Of a stretch of 43,569 bases of DNA, positions 41,756-43,569 are shown piece by piece. This DNA is from Solobacterium sp. (GTDB lineage: Bacteria; Bacillota_I; Bacilli_A; Erysipelotrichales; Erysipelotrichaceae). Under the pieces are notes generated by a model, which was not told the DNA's origin, did no database searches, and was given only the letters and a program-made list of their open reading frames with translations. The position numbers and the translations under genes were made by a program. Numbering within the stretch: the stretch's first letter is position 1; each line of letters starts with the position of its first letter. The stretch is from NCBI GenBank assembly GCA_017432325.1, contig JAFRJJ010000012.1:1-43569 (forward strand). The letters are read 5' to 3'.

Positions 41756-42649
41756 ATGGAACTGGAATCGATCAAGTCATTTATCAAGATCGCCGAAACG
41801 AACAATATGACCCTGGCTGCGGAAGAACTGAACATATCTCCTTCCGCATTGAGCAGCGCGCTTCAGAAATTGGAAAAAGAACTGGGATACAGCCTGTTTG
41901 ACCGTTCGGTAAAAGGTATGAAGCTGACCGCAAACGGGAAGTATTTCCTGGAGTGGGCAAAGAAAAACGAATCCTTCAAAGACAGGCTCATCGCTGATAT
42001 GGACCGCTCTGCTCAAAATAAAGGAAAGATCCGGATCGGGACGATGATCAACAGCGATACGCTGTATATCATGCTGTCGGCATTTCTGGAACGATATCCG
42101 GATATCCAGATCGAACTGTATGATGAAAAAGCGATCCTGGATAATTACCTGATGTCAGCTCTGGATGCGTTCCTGATTCCGAAAGAGGATATGCAGGGAC
42201 AGCCGGGCATTAAAATGGCTCAGCGTACCTCATTGCTTGTAATGATGAACGACAGGAATCCTCTGGCAGCCCGGGAACATCTGACTCTGGATGATCTGAA
42301 GGATACAGGCTTTGTATTTACCGCCCATAACGGGAGGCTGGACTGGACCTATGACTACTGCACAAGTCATGGCTTCAGTCCGGATGTAAGGTTTGTATGC
42401 GAGGAATTCGACGACAAACTGGACCTGATCGCGAACTCCGATGCTGTGGCGATCGGATACAATACGATGCGCCTGCTGAGGGCACAGATGCGGAAGATCA
42501 AGGCGATCCCTCTGCTGACGGAAGAAAAGGTCAATATGGAATTCTGGTTCGTCTGGCGGAAAAAGCCGCTCAATCCGCTGATGGACAGGCTCAGCGCATT
42601 TGCCCTGGAGTTTGATCAGAAAGGCCGTGATTATTTCAGCAGGAACTAA
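41756..42649 (+). CDS. LysR family transcriptional regulator (second of tandem pair)
   Basis: A 297-residue LysR regulator, similar in plan to its upstream neighbour. Residues 1-60 hold the helix-turn-helix (SFIKIAETNNMTLAAEELNISPSALSSALQKLEKELGYSLFDRS), and the effector domain (about 90-297) contains IRIGTMINSDTLYIMLSAFLERYPDIQIELYDE. It shares the N-terminal pattern S-F/I-K-I-A-x-x-x-S/N-x-T and DLKDxxxVF with the first protein, suggesting an old tandem duplication that has since diverged. AAAGGAGAATATCTG precedes the ATG. The two proteins could form heterodimers or act in sequence. Its target is unknown. Confidence 0.9.
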   Translation: MELESIKSFIKIAETNNMTLAAEELNISPSALSSALQKLEKELGYSLFDRSVKGMKLTANGKYFLEWAKKNESFKDRLIADMDRSAQNKGKIRIGTMINSDTLYIMLSAFLERYPDIQIELYDEKAILDNYLMSALDAFLIPKEDMQGQPGIKMAQRTSLLVMMNDRNPLAAREHLTLDDLKDTGFVFTAHNGRLDWTYDYCTSHGFSPDVRFVCEEFDDKLDLIANSDAVAIGYNTMRLLRAQMRKIKAIPLLTEEKVNMEFWFVWRKKPLNPLMDRLSAFALEFDQKGRDYFSRN

Positions 42650-42657
42650 CAGTATGA

Positions 42658-42685
42658 TGTGGGGAAAAAGCTTCCTCACATTTTT
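42658..42685 (+). terminator. terminator of LysR pair
   Basis: TGTGGGGAA (42658-42666) pairs with TTCCTCACA (42672-42680) with one wobble, followed by five Ts. Confidence 0.8.
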
Positions 42686-42689
42686 ACGT

Positions 42690-42720
42690 AAAAAGATCTT
42701 CCGGAGGTTCCGGAAGATCT
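42690..42720 (-). terminator. terminator of TIGR00266/AIM24 gene
   Basis: A perfect 11-base stem (AGATCTTCCGG/CCGGAAGATCT, 42694-42720) with a 5-base loop. On the minus strand it is followed by TTTT, so it terminates the leftward gene. Confidence 0.8.
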
Positions 42721-42726
42721 CAATGA

Positions 42727-43401
42727 TCAGTTATTGCCGGTATTGACAGGAAGGTACGGGATGAGTGATTTTGCAAGGTTCGGGATCGTCATGGTCTGCA
42801 GCCAGACGGTGCCGGGACCTGTCAGTACGGTATTGAAGAGTCCTTCACCGCCGAGCAGTTTGTTCTTCAGACCTTTGACGGGAACGATATCCATCGTGAC
42901 TCCCTCAGTGAATCCTGCGACATTTCCTGTGTCGACGATGATCTGCTCACCGCGTCCCAGCTGGCGTTCTACCAGTGCGCCGTCGATCTCTACAAAAGCG
43001 ATACCGTCTCCCGACAGCTTCTGCATGATGAAGCCTTCGCCGCCGAACAGACCGCTGCCGAGCTTTTTGTTGAAATATGTACTCAGGACAACGGATGATT
43101 CCGAAGCCAGGAAGGAGCCTTTCTGGAAGATCCATGAACCGTTTCTCAGATCCAGGGCAACGATCCTGCCGGGGAAGCTTGCGCCGAACGCAATGTAGGA
43201 ACCATCTGTTCTGGCTGTATAAATGTTCTTGAAAATGCTCTCACCGGAGAACAGTCTTCCCAGACCGCCTGCGCCGGTCGTGTGCATCTCAATATCATTT
43301 GACATCCATACCATAGATCCGCCTTCCGTGACCATTTCTTCTCCGCGTTCCAGTCTGCATTCAACGACAGGAAACGGTGTGCCGGTTATTTCAAATTTCA
43401 T
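42727..43401 (-). CDS. TIGR00266/AIM24 family protein
   Basis: A 224-residue protein of the TIGR00266/AIM24 (DUF124) family. The sequence opens with MKFEITGTPFPVVECRLERGEEMVTEGGSMVWMS, followed by repeating beta-strand blocks with GGEGFIMQKLSGDG and GGEGLFNTVLTGPGTVWLQTMT, the two most typical glycine-rich elements. The fold is a double-stranded, trimeric beta-helix-like structure in family members, and the role is not established. I start at the ATG at 43401, with AAGGAGATTTG upstream. A longer frame to 43536 adds 45 unrelated residues. On the minus strand TATAAT lies at 43434-43429. It is a single gene ending in a strong terminator. Confidence 0.92.
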   Translation of the reverse strand: MKFEITGTPFPVVECRLERGEEMVTEGGSMVWMSNDIEMHTTGAGGLGRLFSGESIFKNIYTARTDGSYIAFGASFPGRIVALDLRNGSWIFQKGSFLASESSVVLSTYFNKKLGSGLFGGEGFIMQKLSGDGIAFVEIDGALVERQLGRGEQIIVDTGNVAGFTEGVTMDIVPVKGLKNKLLGGEGLFNTVLTGPGTVWLQTMTIPNLAKSLIPYLPVNTGNN

Positions 43402-43534
43402 AGTTTCAAATCTCCTTATGCTGTATGAATTATACCATTGTTCATGTCTGATACCCGGTAGCCCGGTGAATATTAAACTTTGCGGAACCCGTTTTATCTG
43501 AATGTATGGCATTCTGTGACGCAGGAGATCCCTC

Positions 43535-43569
43535 ATGAAAATAAATTTTCATTATATGCCTGAAAAATC
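43535..43569 (+). CDS. start of a gene running off the window
   Basis: An ATG at 43535 preceded by GCAGGAGATC (AGGAG 7 bases upstream) begins an open frame MKINFHYMPEK that continues to the window edge. It is divergent from the TIGR00266 gene. Too little is present to name it. Confidence 0.4.
   Translation, partial: MKINFHYMPEK

Overview
The window looks like a chromosomal segment of a low-to-mid GC Bacillota, most likely a gut Erysipelotrichaceae-type bacterium. This is inferred from strong AGGAGG-type ribosome binding sites, TTGACA/TATAAT promoters, a CcpA-type cre site, many phosphotransferase-system (PTS) sugar genes, a type Ic aspartate aminotransferase and normal use of TGA as stop. 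No rRNA, tRNA, CRISPR array, IS element or prophage was seen. The assignment rests on gene style, not on a marker gene.

Layout. 1-2.1 kb: a worn region with an apparent Fic-protein remnant, a DUF4143 AAA ATPase whose promoter is bracketed by two related inverted repeats, and the C-terminal wreck of a flavin oxidoreductase. 2.1-4.6 kb: an acetyltransferase, two unrecognised proteins and a dimeric alpha/beta-barrel protein. 4.7-9.7 kb: a mannitol/fructuronate-type dehydrogenase, a 6-phospho-beta-glucosidase divergent from a LysR regulator, and an RpiR regulator. 9.8-14.7 kb: a beta-glucoside operon (PTS EIIC, ChbG-like deacetylase, two GH1 enzymes) with a consensus promoter, a cre site and a dyad in the intergenic region shared with RpiR. 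14.7-24.4 kb: gpmA, aspartate aminotransferase, a repeat lipoprotein, a broken metallophosphoesterase, a YoaK-type membrane protein, an Orn/Lys/Arg decarboxylase, and an XRE regulator coupled to an MFS exporter. 24.5-26.4 kb: a DUF4234-like membrane protein and a GH4 glycosidase.

26.5-35 kb is the most coherent system: a complete mannose-family PTS (EIIA, B, C, D) followed by a SIS-domain sugar-phosphate enzyme, a second SIS enzyme on the opposite strand, a GntR/UTRA regulator, a HAD phosphatase and a MATE transporter. Known relatives with this combination take up and break down Amadori compounds (fructoselysine, glucoselysine). Copies of a TATAGAT-containing motif overlie the promoters of both SIS transcription units and probably mark the regulator's binding sites. 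Between the two SIS genes lies a patch of gene debris.

35-43.6 kb: a small unknown gene, a D-Ala-D-Ala carboxypeptidase with a polyarginine tail, a lipoprotein tyrosine phosphatase, a stand-alone ATPase, an alpha/beta hydrolase, a cytidylate-kinase-like protein, two LysR regulators in tandem, a TIGR00266/AIM24 protein, and the first codons of a gene running off the window. Most units end in a clear intrinsic terminator, several of them bidirectional.
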